Shown piece after piece: positions 6,792 to 17,000 of a stretch of 64,000 nucleotides of DNA (positions within the stretch are counted from its first letter, which is position 1; each line of letters opens with the position of its first letter). The position numbers and the translations under genes are program-made. The notes under the pieces were generated by a model, which was not told the DNA's origin, searched no databases, and saw only the letters and a program-made list of their open reading frames with translations. The stretch is from Glaciecola nitratireducens FR1064 (GTDB lineage Bacteria; Pseudomonadota; Gammaproteobacteria; Enterobacterales; Alteromonadaceae): contig NC_016041.1 of NCBI RefSeq assembly GCF_000226565.1, forward strand, positions 2,046,001-2,110,000. Reading direction: 5' to 3'.

Positions 6792-8492
6792 CTACTTCAT
6801 TAACCATCTTCTGAAATAAGTTGTAAAAGCAAGAACGGTAAACAAAATGACACCCGTACTTCCTCCCTGCCGCTCAATCACACCTAACTCTTCATCTGTA
6901 CATGCAGCCGGCGCCTGCCCGGTCGGATTTAGTTTCAACGTTACAACGGTGTCCACGAGTATACTTTCGCCACTCTCATCCAGTAAGAGCTCTCCACGCG
7001 CATTCTTAGATGGCCTCTTAGTTAATGCTGATACAACGATTTCGTTATTATCATTGATGTCAGTTGCTTCGATCAAATCAAATGGACTGCTGCAGCTAAT
7101 CAGCGTATTCAGGTTGGTAAAAGTATCCGCTTCAATATCATACAAAAATGCCGCTGTTTTTCTGATGCTGGTATTTGTTGCTTCAATGTCTGCAGATCCA
7201 ACGACTAGGTTATTATTATTCAAGGCACGCGGTATGGTGCTTGAACTAGTAAAGAAATCATCAGGGAATTTTACCGTGTCGTCATTCATGTTGTAGATAA
7301 ACATTTTATTTCGAGAAACTCGGTTAATACTTTGACTTCTCAACCCGACGACATAGCCAGAATTATTTATTGCAATAGCACTGTTCGGCAACAGATCGTC
7401 ATCTTCTAGGATACGCACTACTTCACCGCTTTGCAGAAACAAAGAAGCTGCAGTTGTTAACACTGTTTGTTCTCTGACATCTACTTTGACACTCGACACG
7501 CCAACTGCAACACCATTATTATTTACATCTAATGCCTGACTTGAACCCTGCGCAGCGAGCTCTTCTTCATCTGTCACTAGGGTATCAAACGTCGTTGTAT
7601 CAACAACGTTACCCTCAACATCCAAAGACCATAACGTTGCACGTTGTGACCAAACGCCCGTGCGCCTTGAAGCGGTTGAAGTACCCTGCCCAAATATTAG
7701 AATATTCCTGTAACAAGCCTCAATAGGCTGATCACCGCGAGTTTCATCAACGCCACAATTTTCAATTGCTGTAGTTGTTGTTGCGCTAGGAGCAACTGAA
7801 CCACTGCCTGCTGCTAAATAATTACCGTTAATGCTGTTAACTTGGCTTATTCCGCCCAATGTCGTATCGATCGGTAATAGTGGCACGACATTTTGTCCGA
7901 CTTGCACAAAAGCACGACGGTCAAAGTCACTCAATATGTACTTGCTTTCGGTTCCACTGTCGGTGACATAATCTATGGTTCTGAATGGGCCCACACTATT
8001 GCCGACAATATGTGTGCCGCCAGCTGAATCTCTTGGTGTGGTATTCATAGAATGCGAGAAACCGTTTAGCTCTGCACTTTCTGTATCAAAAGCATTGATA
8101 AAGTCAGCGCTATTAACTGAGCCATCCGTTTTGTATCCCTGTAATCTTCCAAGTTGCTGTGTAAAGTAACTGAAGGTGCTTGAACCGGATCTTGCTATAT
8201 TGATTAAGTAGGTATAGTCAGCGAGATTAAAAACACCGTTTTTTGCAGATTCAATATCGGTCAAATTCGCAATAATGGTCGCGTTTTCAAAGTCGATTGT
8301 ATTCAAATCCACTGGCGCGTTATAAATATTCTCAACAGCCGTTAATATAAGGCCAGTATTGTCTATAGAAACACCATATTGAATTGGGCCTAGCGTGTCT
8401 GTCGCCAGTTCAGTGACTGTATATGAAGCGGCTAAAATTGGCAGAGATGCGGTATAAAGTATCACTGCTGACGCTAATCGGTTAAATTTCAT
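6792..8492 (-). CDS. DUF3466-family exported protein with GlyGly-CTERM-like tail
   Basis: A 566-residue exported protein. It has a signal peptide (about 1-22, ending in ILAAS) and a long body with repeated DxNNNxxxVG-type stretches (for example DVNNNGVAVGVS, AINNSGYVVGLR, ALNNNNLVVGSA and DINDNNEIVVSA) typical of the DUF3466 family. The C-terminus has RQGG, a hydrophobic span and the basic stop RRWLMK. That tripartite tail is the pattern of GlyGly-CTERM proteins, which rhombosortase processes for surface release through type II secretion. A rhombosortase gene is present at 55.2 kb. The repeats suggest a beta-propeller-like body. The molecular role is unknown. It follows uup by 14 bp and is probably the last gene of the pyrD-rlmKL-grx-uup unit. 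Confidence 0.82.
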   Translation of the reverse strand: MKFNRLASAVILYTASLPILAASYTVTELATDTLGPIQYGVSIDNTGLILTAVENIYNAPVDLNTIDFENATIIANLTDIESAKNGVFNLADYTYLINIARSGSSTFSYFTQQLGRLQGYKTDGSVNSADFINAFDTESAELNGFSHSMNTTPRDSAGGTHIVGNSVGPFRTIDYVTDSGTESKYILSDFDRRAFVQVGQNVVPLLPIDTTLGGISQVNSINGNYLAAGSGSVAPSATTTTAIENCGVDETRGDQPIEACYRNILIFGQGTSTASRRTGVWSQRATLWSLDVEGNVVDTTTFDTLVTDEEELAAQGSSQALDVNNNGVAVGVSSVKVDVREQTVLTTAASLFLQSGEVVRILEDDDLLPNSAIAINNSGYVVGLRSQSINRVSRNKMFIYNMNDDTVKFPDDFFTSSSTIPRALNNNNLVVGSADIEATNTSIRKTAAFLYDIEADTFTNLNTLISCSSPFDLIEATDINDNNEIVVSALTKRPSKNARGELLLDESGESILVDTVVTLKLNPTGQAPAACTDEELGVIERQGGSTGVILFTVLAFTTYFRRWLMK

Positions 8493-8506
8493 TAATTATC
8501 CTGTTA

Positions 8507-10435
8507 CTACTCGTTATTTTGTAAGCTTTCCAATTCATCCCAGCGCTTATAAGCGACTGATAATAATTGTTCAATGTTTGTCAATTTGTCTAACACCGGT
8601 TGCGTGGCATCGGCGTCTTTTTGAAAAAAGTCAGCGGCATTAACCTGCACTTGCAAGCCCTCTAGTTCTTCTTCCATTTTTTCAATGTTTTTAGGTAAAT
8701 CTTCAAGTTCTTTTATGACTTTGTATGATAGCTTTTTGTTGCTTCTAGTAGAAGTAGAAGCAACCGGCTTTTCTTGTGCAATTTGAGTTTTAGCTCGCTT
8801 TTCAAGGTCTTCGTTCATTTTTTTCGCAAGAAGCTCCTTTTCATCATACCAGTTCCGCATATCAGTGTAGCCACCAACGAATTGTTTAATAATTCCGTTG
8901 CCTTCAAACACTAAGCTAGAAGTCACCACATTATCCACAAATTCCCTATCGTGACTGACCAATAAAACCGTGCCATCATAGTCAACTAGCAAGGACTCTA
9001 ACAATTCGAGGGTTTCGACATCGAGATCATTAGTTGGTTCATCGAGCACTAATAAATTGCTCGGCTTCAACATCAGCTTGGCTAATATTAACCTGTTTTT
9101 TTCCCCTCCTGAAAGTGTCGATACTGGTGCATTTATGCGGTCTGGAGAGAATAAGTAGTCTTGCAAATAACCAATAACATGGCGCGTGCCGCCGTTGAAA
9201 GTGACCTCTCTTTTGCCATCAGCGATAACATCAATAACTGACTTATCGAGTTCAAGTGTTGAGCGATGCTGATCAAAGTACGCAACTTCTAAATTGGTTC
9301 CTCTGAAAATTTCACCTTGGCTTGCCTCAAGCTCTCCCAAAAGCAGTTTGATCAGAGTACTCTTGCCGCAGCCGTTACCGCCAATTAAGGCGATTTTTTC
9401 ACCGCGCGTAATTAACAAATCAAGATTTTCGACAAGTAGCTTATCTTCGATGTTGAAGTATAAACCTTCTGTTTCAAATACACGTTTACCTGACTTACCG
9501 CCTGCGTTTCGATTTATTATCGCACTGCCCGTCACGTTTCTGCGCGAACTGTATTCATCTCGAAGAGCCTTTAATGCTCTAACTCGGCCTTCATTTCTAG
9601 TACGTCTAGCTTTTACGCCTTGTCTAATCCAAACTTCTTCTTTCGCCAATTTTTTATCAAACTCGCGGTTAGTGCTTTGCTCAACCTCCATATCGTGCGC
9701 TTTCTGCGCAAGATAAGTTTCGTAATCACCGGGGTAGCTCACTACTTGTCCGCGATCAATATCGACAATTCGCGTGGCTAATTTACGAATAAATGCCCTG
9801 TCGTGACTGATAAATATGATGGCTCCGTTGTAGTTAAGAAGCGCTTTTTCTAACCATTGAACCATGTCGATATCGAGGTGGTTAGTTGGTTCGTCCAACA
9901 ATAGTAAATCGGGCTCACTCACTAAGGCTCTCGCCAAAGCTGCTTTTCTGCGCCAACCGCCCGATAATTCTGACAGAATCTGGTCTGGCTTTAATTGGAG
10001 CTGTGTAAGCACATTGCTAATACGCGTTTCAAACTGCCAAGCATTTCTTGAATCCAGTTGCTCCTGCAGTTCTTGCATGCGATTTAAGTTCTTTTCACTT
10101 GGATCTGCACCAATAATATTGGTTATGTGATGGTAGTCCTTAAGGATTTGCGCGACGTCTTCTAATCCTTCAGCGACATAGTCAAACATATCACCACTAA
10201 TGTCTTGTGGCGGATCCTGAGGTAACCTTGAAACAACAGTTCCGGTGGGCAGAATCATCTGTCCCTCGTCCAATTTGGTCTCACCAGCAATAACTTTGAG
10301 AAGCGTCGATTTGCCACTGCCATTGCGTCCAACTACACAGACGCGCTCTCCGCTTTGTATATTCAAGGAAGCACCATCTATCAAAGGCGGTTGGCCAAAT
10401 AAGATGGATGCGTTTTTTAATTGCATTAAATTCAT
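8507..10435 (-). CDS. uup: ABC-F family ATPase Uup
   Basis: A 642-residue cytosolic ABC-F protein without membrane segments. It contains two ATPase modules: Walker A GRNGSGKST (36-44) with LSGGWRRKAAL and LLLDEPTNHLD, and a second GGNGCGKST with LSGGEKNRL and LLVLDEPTNDLD. The linker is charged and helical. The C-terminal domain (about 560-642) carries LSYKVIKELEDLPKNIEKMEEE and is the coiled-coil DNA-binding domain typical of Uup. E. coli Uup is 635 residues; mutants show altered transposon excision, and a role at ribosomes or branched DNA is proposed. Its ATG overlaps the stop of the preceding gene (ATGA, 10432-10435), and rlmKL lies just beyond, as in E. coli. A second start, at codon 4 (MQLKN), is possible. 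Confidence 0.95.
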   Translation of the reverse strand: MNLMQLKNASILFGQPPLIDGASLNIQSGERVCVVGRNGSGKSTLLKVIAGETKLDEGQMILPTGTVVSRLPQDPPQDISGDMFDYVAEGLEDVAQILKDYHHITNIIGADPSEKNLNRMQELQEQLDSRNAWQFETRISNVLTQLQLKPDQILSELSGGWRRKAALARALVSEPDLLLLDEPTNHLDIDMVQWLEKALLNYNGAIIFISHDRAFIRKLATRIVDIDRGQVVSYPGDYETYLAQKAHDMEVEQSTNREFDKKLAKEEVWIRQGVKARRTRNEGRVRALKALRDEYSSRRNVTGSAIINRNAGGKSGKRVFETEGLYFNIEDKLLVENLDLLITRGEKIALIGGNGCGKSTLIKLLLGELEASQGEIFRGTNLEVAYFDQHRSTLELDKSVIDVIADGKREVTFNGGTRHVIGYLQDYLFSPDRINAPVSTLSGGEKNRLILAKLMLKPSNLLVLDEPTNDLDVETLELLESLLVDYDGTVLLVSHDREFVDNVVTSSLVFEGNGIIKQFVGGYTDMRNWYDEKELLAKKMNEDLEKRAKTQIAQEKPVASTSTRSNKKLSYKVIKELEDLPKNIEKMEEELEGLQVQVNAADFFQKDADATQPVLDKLTNIEQLLSVAYKRWDELESLQNNE

Positions 10436-10728
10436 TTTAAAAACTCGATTAAATCGTCAAGTGTAAAGGGCCAACCTAGTTCCGAATCTGATTTCTCTCT
10501 TTTTAAAACAGGGATCCTCGCGCCGTATAGATGATATAGATCGGCAGAATCCCTAATGTTTACTTTTTCAAGTTCGACTCGCTCACTGATAATGTCTGTT
10601 GGACTAGGTTGAAAAGCAGGTTCATTGATTGTATTTGTGTTTGTATAAAGCGCATTAAACTGCTCAACAATATCGACAGCTAAATCACACAACGAACAAT
10701 GAGGGCCTGTGTATAGCACTATTTTCAC
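10432..10728 (-). CDS. Glutaredoxin-like protein (DUF836)
   Basis: A small thioredoxin-fold protein of 98 residues starting from GTG at 10728, or 104 from the ATG at 10746 inside rlmKL. The N-terminus [24 protein letters not shown] contains a CxxC active-site motif in the expected beta-alpha position, and the C-terminal half includes GARIPVLKRE with the cis-Pro typical of the fold. Members of this family are assumed to act as disulfide oxidoreductases, but no substrate is known. I prefer the GTG because it overlaps the rlmKL stop as GTGA and begins directly at the first strand. It is coupled to both rlmKL upstream and uup downstream. Confidence 0.85.
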   Translation of the reverse strand: MKIVLYTGPHCSLCDLAVDIVEQFNALYTNTNTINEPAFQPSPTDIISERVELEKVNIRDSADLYHLYGARIPVLKREKSDSELGWPFTLDDLIEFLK

Positions 10729-12950
10729 AAACTTAATATCCAACACTTGTGAATTTTCTGATTACGTTTGAAGTCTTCTGGGATTGTTTTTTGCGTGATA
10801 TCTTCAACCTTAAAACCCAAGGCTTCAACAGCGTTCTGGTCAAGTTTAAATTGACGCAAATTATTGCTGAAAAATATTTTCCCGCCTGGTTTCAAACAAG
10901 CCCTCGCGTCACTCAATAAGCTAACGTGATCGCGCTGTACGTCCCAAGTGTCATCCATTCTTTTAGAGTTCGAAAAAGATGGAGGGTCAATAAACATGAG
11001 GTCATATTGACCATGTTCTCTGGTTAACCATTTCAAACAGTCGGCTTGAATAAACTGGTATGAGCCATTCAGTTTGTTCAACGAAAAGTTGTCTTTTGCC
11101 CACTCTATATACGTATTTGACATATCTACCGTGGTGACACTTTTCGCTTTTGCCTTAGCTGCATGCACCGAAACGCTTCCCGTGTATGCAAACAAGTTGA
11201 GGACATCTTTGTTCACGCATTGTTGCTTAAACAGTAACCTTGTATCTCGGTGGTCCAAAAACAAACCAACATCTAAGTAATCTGTTGGGTTGATATAAAA
11301 CTGAGCTTCATGTTCATGCACAATGACGCGCTGGCCTTTCTGGGCCACTTTTTCATATTGCTCTTTGCCTTTGTTTTGGCGTCTCACTTTAACTGCCATC
11401 TTGCTCGCCGGAATGCCTAATACTTTTGGAATATGAATCAGGGCCTCTTGCAAACGTTGCTTTGCTTTTTCTTCAGGTACGTCTTTAGGAGCAGCGTATT
11501 CCTGCACAACAACCCAATCGTTATATATGTCAATTGCTAGGTTATAGTGTGGCAAGTCGGCGTCATAAACACGATAAGCGTTGGTGTCACTGCGCTTTAT
11601 CCAAGGCTTTAATCGCTTTAAATTTTTGCGCAATCGATTTGCAAACTCATGGTTTTCATCGGTCTGACTTTCGAATATTTCTAAATTTTGACCGCTAATT
11701 TGATAATTCATGAGTACGCACTCAAGTTTACCATTCATGAGTTTGTAGCTTTTTGTATATCTGAGCTTTAAAGCTTTAAGAAGATCTTGGTTAGAACTTA
11801 ATAACGAGACATGCCAATTGGCAAAATGTTTTTTCAGATGATGCCCTAACTTATCAAACAAAGGTAATAATGAGGTATATTCACCCAGTCGTTCACCGTA
11901 GGGTGGATTAGAAACAATATATCCTTTAACGGCAGGTTCACTTGCCTCGTCTTCCGCATTATTAGAAGCTGTATTATTATGGGCCTCTGTAATCACAGCG
12001 TCCAAGACATCACATTGTTTAAACGTGATAAAATCAGCAACACCTGCCCTCATAGCATTTTGCTCTGCTAGTTCAACGATTTTTGTACTTAAGTCATAGG
12101 CATAAATTGCTGCGTTAGGCGTTTTTACTCGCTTACTTGCTTGCGCTACTACTTCACTGAATGTATTTTTTTCGTGCTGATTCCAGTGCTCAAAACCCCA
12201 TGTCTCTTTATCTAAATTTGGCGGTATATTGGCTGCCATCATTGCAGCTTCAATAGGTATTGTACCGGAGCCACACATCGGGTCGAGTAACACACTGTTT
12301 GCATCTTGCGCCCAACCGCTGCGCATTAATATGCCTGCCGCAACATGCTCTTTCAATGGTGCTTCGCCTGCGTCAGTACGGTAACCACGTTTATGCAAAC
12401 TGCCACCTGAAAGATCGATACAAAGATGAAGGCTGTCTCGTCTTAATCTTGCTTGGATCACAATTCCTGGCTTCAACTTGTCGACAGACGGTCGCTCAAA
12501 CCCAGCTTCCTGAAACTGATCAACTATGGCATCTTTTACCTTCAACGCACCAAACTGACTATTATTGATTGCGTTGTTAGTGCCGTTGAATTGGATCATG
12601 AAAGGAACATAAGAATCAAACTGTGATGGCCAATCAGCTTCCTTCGCAACATCATATAACTCTTCCGCGCTGTTCACTGTGCCCTCAGCCACTACCAACA
12701 GCACTCTATTAGCAAGTCTCGAATGAAGACATAACTGATATGCGTCTTTTAACGTTCCTTCAAACGAAACCTGACCTGGTTGCAACTTGAGCGCGGGTAA
12801 TTCGTAGTCGTCAGCGTCATCTTCTGCGCTAGTGCTATTTTTAGTGTCACTCGTGCTTTCAACAATATTCAGAGTGCTTAGAATTTGCTCGATTTCTGTT
12901 TTGAGTAGTTCATCGAGACCTTTGGATGTAGTAACAATTAGCTTATGCAT
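10725..12950 (-). CDS. rlmL: Bifunctional 23S rRNA methyltransferase RlmKL (m2G2445 / m7G2069)
   Basis: A 741-residue fused enzyme that modifies two guanosines near the peptidyl-transferase centre. Domain order is an N-terminal THUMP-type RNA-binding region (about 1-165), the RlmL methyltransferase with [14 protein letters not shown] and the catalytic SNPPYGERL, and the RlmK methyltransferase with [18 protein letters not shown] and [14 protein letters not shown]. An acidic insertion near residues 36-50 ([16 protein letters not shown]) interrupts the THUMP domain, and a second low-complexity patch lies near 335 ([15 protein letters not shown]); both look like tolerated insertions. ATG at 12950 is chosen over TTG at 12956 because AAGGAGC precedes it at good spacing. 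It overlaps the pyrD stop by 8 bp. Confidence 0.96.
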   Translation of the reverse strand: MHKLIVTTSKGLDELLKTEIEQILSTLNIVESTSDTKNSTSAEDDADDYELPALKLQPGQVSFEGTLKDAYQLCLHSRLANRVLLVVAEGTVNSAEELYDVAKEADWPSQFDSYVPFMIQFNGTNNAINNSQFGALKVKDAIVDQFQEAGFERPSVDKLKPGIVIQARLRRDSLHLCIDLSGGSLHKRGYRTDAGEAPLKEHVAAGILMRSGWAQDANSVLLDPMCGSGTIPIEAAMMAANIPPNLDKETWGFEHWNQHEKNTFSEVVAQASKRVKTPNAAIYAYDLSTKIVELAEQNAMRAGVADFITFKQCDVLDAVITEAHNNTASNNAEDEASEPAVKGYIVSNPPYGERLGEYTSLLPLFDKLGHHLKKHFANWHVSLLSSNQDLLKALKLRYTKSYKLMNGKLECVLMNYQISGQNLEIFESQTDENHEFANRLRKNLKRLKPWIKRSDTNAYRVYDADLPHYNLAIDIYNDWVVVQEYAAPKDVPEEKAKQRLQEALIHIPKVLGIPASKMAVKVRRQNKGKEQYEKVAQKGQRVIVHEHEAQFYINPTDYLDVGLFLDHRDTRLLFKQQCVNKDVLNLFAYTGSVSVHAAKAKAKSVTTVDMSNTYIEWAKDNFSLNKLNGSYQFIQADCLKWLTREHGQYDLMFIDPPSFSNSKRMDDTWDVQRDHVSLLSDARACLKPGGKIFFSNNLRQFKLDQNAVEALGFKVEDITQKTIPEDFKRNQKIHKCWILSL

Positions 12951-13947
12951 TAACAAGCTCCTTAATAAGTGGTGGACCTTGATAAATAAAAGATGAATAA
13001 ACCTGCACTAAACTAGCACCGGCCTCAATTCGTTGTTTTACATCTTGCGGGCTGCTAATGCCCCCTACACCGATGATAGGCATTTTGCCATCTAGTGCTT
13101 TCGCGAGTATTTTGGTTAAAAGAAGACTTTTCTCTGTAAGCACTTCACCGCTTAGTCCGCCTGCTTCCTGAGCATGCTCATGCCCTTTCACCGGCTCACG
13201 ATCTAGCGTTGTATTTGTAGCAATCACACCATCCATTTTTGAGTGAATTAACGATGCCGCGATTGACTTAACTTCGTCTTCACTTAAATCTGGTGCAATC
13301 TTGATGAGTATTGGCACATATTTTTTGTGCTCAATTTCAAGTGACAATTGTCTTTTCTTTAAGCCAGTTAATAAACTATCGAGTGCTTCACCATATTGTA
13401 GGTTGCGTAATCCAGGGGTATTTGGTGAGGAAATATTAACCGTAATGTAAGAAGCAACGGCATACACTTTATCGAGACAAATTAAATAATCATCAAGCGC
13501 ACTTTCGTCAGGCGTGGTTTTATTTTTGCCAATGTTAATGCCTAAGATGCCTTTGTAATTTGCACTTTTAACTTGTTCAATTAAATAATCGACCCCTTTA
13601 TTATTGAAGCCCATACGATTAATGATTGCACGATGTTCAGCAAGCCTAAACAAACGAGGCTTGTCGTTACCCGCCTGAGGTTTTGGTGTAACGGTACCTA
13701 CCTCGATGAAACCAAAACCCATCGCTGCAAATGCGTCTATACACTCACCATTTTTGTCTAAACCTGCCGCTAGACCGATTGGGTTTTTAAATGTCATTCC
13801 TAAACATTCTACTGGCTTGTTTTGCAAGTCCTGTGCGTAAAACTTTGACATGAAATTTCGTTGTGATCGCTTAAGAAAGCTAATTGAGACATCATGGCTC
13901 CATTCTGGATCACGACTTAATAAGAATTTTTGAACAAAAGAGTACAC
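12943..13947 (-). CDS. pyrD: Dihydroorotate dehydrogenase (quinone), class 2
   Basis: A 334-residue FMN enzyme that oxidises dihydroorotate to orotate in pyrimidine synthesis and passes electrons to quinone at the inner membrane. The N-terminal amphipathic helices (about 1-35) mark class 2. FMN-site motifs follow: [29 protein letters not shown], the active-site [15 protein letters not shown] with the catalytic Ser of class 2, and [10 protein letters not shown] near the C-terminus. Length equals E. coli PyrD (336). The start is GTG at 13947, with GGGGA six bases upstream. It heads the minus-strand unit pyrD-rlmKL-grx-uup-DUF3466, directly after the gdhB terminator, so its promoter must overlap that short gap. 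Confidence 0.96.
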   Translation of the reverse strand: MYSFVQKFLLSRDPEWSHDVSISFLKRSQRNFMSKFYAQDLQNKPVECLGMTFKNPIGLAAGLDKNGECIDAFAAMGFGFIEVGTVTPKPQAGNDKPRLFRLAEHRAIINRMGFNNKGVDYLIEQVKSANYKGILGINIGKNKTTPDESALDDYLICLDKVYAVASYITVNISSPNTPGLRNLQYGEALDSLLTGLKKRQLSLEIEHKKYVPILIKIAPDLSEDEVKSIAASLIHSKMDGVIATNTTLDREPVKGHEHAQEAGGLSGEVLTEKSLLLTKILAKALDGKMPIIGVGGISSPQDVKQRIEAGASLVQVYSSFIYQGPPLIKELVNA

Positions 13948-13968
13948 AGTTTCCCCAGACTAAAAAAA

Positions 13969-13987
13969 AGCCCCGCAAAGCAGGGCT
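13969..13987 (-). terminator. Intrinsic terminator of gdhB
   Basis: On the minus strand AGCCCTGCTTTGCGGGGCT is followed by a run of eight T. It lies 19 bp after the gdhB stop and separates it from pyrD. Confidence 0.9.
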
Positions 13988-14006
13988 ATTTGCAAACACC
14001 TATATT

Positions 14007-17000
14007 CTAATGGTTTGCCTTCACGCTTAACAGCATCAATTCTCTTAATGCGACAGAAAATTTAGCAAACTCATGATTATCGGCTGTTTTGAACTCTGTC
14101 ATCATGTGATACCAGCGCTCTAATGCTTCTTTATTCGCTTTACACCAATCACTTAAGATTTTATCAGCGTCTTTCTCTTCTGGTTCAATATTAAGCAAAA
14201 CAGAGGTTAAAGAACGCTGCTGCCAATCAAGTTCTTCTCTATAAGAAGCTCTCGCCAAGGCCTGCCAATGGTTTGAAACTGATTGTTGGTTAATTTGCTC
14301 TAAGAACCAGTGCAGCTCAAATTTTGAACCCAACTGATAATAAAGCCGCGCAACAACTTCAACAGGACGTTTTTCAATTTCAGCTATCTGAGCTAAGTCC
14401 ATACTTGAGAACATATTGCTCAAGCTTGCGATTCGATTAGCTATATCTTTTGGCACTTTGGCTTCAATCAAGCGTTTCGTCTCATTCTGAACCTGCTCAA
14501 ACTCGGAGGCGACTAGCAATGAACCAAGATTTTCAGAAATGCATTTGAAAGCCGGTTTGTATCGACTAATTGCTTTTTCTATATTGTTTGTTTTACCACC
14601 GTGGCGAATATACCAACGACACGTTCTGCGCAATATACGACGCATACTGTCTAATATTTTGAGCTGCAGTTGGGCGTCGATTTTGTTATCAAGGTCTTCA
14701 ACACTTTCCCACAGTGTCGACATCTCAAAAACGCCTTTCACTACAGTGTATGCCGCTGCAACTTGCTCAACAAGTGCCCCTGTTTCTTCCTGCAAGCGAT
14801 AAACGAAATTCAACCCCATGTCATTAACCATTTCATTGGTTAATTTCGTAGCAATAATTTCACCTCTTAGAGGATGGTCCTGCATTTGTGCTTGATACTT
14901 TTCTCTTAATACCGGAGGAAATGCGTTTACTAAAAATCTGTTGTAATAAGGATTATCGGTGATTTTTGGGATATTAAACTTATCTTTCATCACCATTTTA
15001 CCGTAGGCAATAAGTACCGCTAGTTCAGGTCTGGTAAGACCTTGGCCTGTAACCACTCTATCTGAGATTTCATCATCAGATGGAATGAACTCAAGCTCTC
15101 GGTTAAGGAAACCCTCACGCTCTAGGCCATGAATGAAGCGCAGTTGCTCCTTCAATTGCTTAACACCACCTAGATTAGTGATAGAAATTGACTGAGTTTG
15201 GCGATAACAATCTTGAATAACAATATCTGAAACGTCATCTGTCATTTCATATAACAAAGCATTGCGCTGTTTAAGCGTTAAGTCACCCGCATTGACTAGA
15301 GTATTCAGTAAAATTTTAATGTTTACTTCATTATCCGAGCAATCCACACCACCCACGTTATCAATAAAGTCGGTATTGACTAGGACACCATTCGCGGCAA
15401 GCTCAATACGCCCTAGTTGGGTTAGCCCTAAGTTACCACCCTCGCCTATAATTTTTGCTTTCACATCTTTGCCGTTTACGCGAGTCGTATCATTGGCTCT
15501 ATCGCCAACTTCAGCATGTGATTCTTTGGAACTCTTAACGTAGGTTCCGATGCCACCATTCCAAATCAAATCAACCGGCATTTTTAAGGCATTATGTATT
15601 AATTCATTTGGAGTCATCGTCGCTTGACGTGTTCCCAACCACTTTTTCATCTCAGGTGACAGTGGGATTGCTTTTTCAGAGCGCTTAAAAATACCACCGC
15701 CCTTCGATATAAGTTTTCTATCGTAGTCGTCCCAGCTTAGAGATGGGTCTTCGAACAAACGCTGACGCTCTTTATAACTGGCTTTTTCGTCCGGTGCCGG
15801 GTCAAAGAAAATATGCAGATGGTTAAACGCAAATACAACTCTGGTTTGTTCGGACAGCAACATGCCGTTACCGAAAACGTCACCTGCCATATCACCTACC
15901 CCGACGACGGTAAAAGGCGTTGTTTGGCAGTTGGTGCCAATTTCGCGGAAATGGCGCTTAACAGACTCCCAAGCGCCACGGGCTGTAATCCCCATTTTCT
16001 TGTGGTCGTAGCCGACGCTTCCGCCTGATGCAAACGCATCACCCAACCAGAAATGAAACTCGTCCGAGATGCCATTGGCAATGTCTGAAAACGTTGCGGT
16101 TCCCTTGTCGGCCGCTACAACTAGATATGGGTCATCTTCGTCTAATCTAATCACATCTTTTGGCGGTACGATATTTCCTTCAACTATGTTGTCGGTAATA
16201 TCGAGTAAACTGCGGATAAATATTTTATAGCACGCTTTGCCTTCTTCTTGAATTGCAGCGCGATCGGCATCAGCTGGCATCGCTTTACAAACAAAACCGC
16301 CTTTTGCGCCAACAGGAACAATGACGGTATTTTTAACTTGCTGTGCTTTAACCAAACCTAATATCTCAGTTCTAAAATCTTCTTGTCTGTCAGACCAACG
16401 TAATCCGCCCCTAGCAACTTTTCCACCGCGTAAATGCACACCTTCAACTCTTGGTGAATATACGAAGATTTCAAATTTAGGCATAGGTAGTGGCATGTCA
16501 CTAATTTCACTCGGCAGTAACTTAAATGAAATATAAGATTTTTCATTTCCTTCACTGTCGTTTTGATAAAAGTTGGTGCGCAGCGTTGCGTTCAGAAGTT
16601 CCAGATAGCGACGAATTATACGGTCATCATCCAGATTCGACACTTTATCAAGTTTCGCTAAAATTTCGGCCTTCAGATTTTCTATCTTTTTCGGCATCCG
16701 CTTAATCGTTGGACAAAATAATAATCTGAAGAGGCTAACAACATCAGTTGCAATATCCGGATAGTTTGCAAGGGTGTTTGCCATGTAGTCAATACTGAAT
16801 GACGTGCCTATTTGGCGCATGTATTTCGCATATGCACGCAAAATCGTCACATTGCGCCCAGTGATACCAGCACTGAGAATTAGACGGTTGAAACCATCGT
16901 CTTCTAGGGTCTTGTTCCAAGTTTTACTGAATCCGTCTTGGAATAGCTCTTGCGCTTTCTCCATTTGGAAGCTTTGGCCATTCTTGTGTAACATCGTGAA

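Noticed and set aside
6847-7296. 149-codon plus-strand frame opposite the DUF3466 gene
   Set aside because: Entirely antisense to a gene with signal peptide, repeats and a terminator; Ser/Val-rich shadow.
9294-9716. 140-codon frame opposite uup
   Set aside because: Antisense to the second ATPase module of uup; no independent support.
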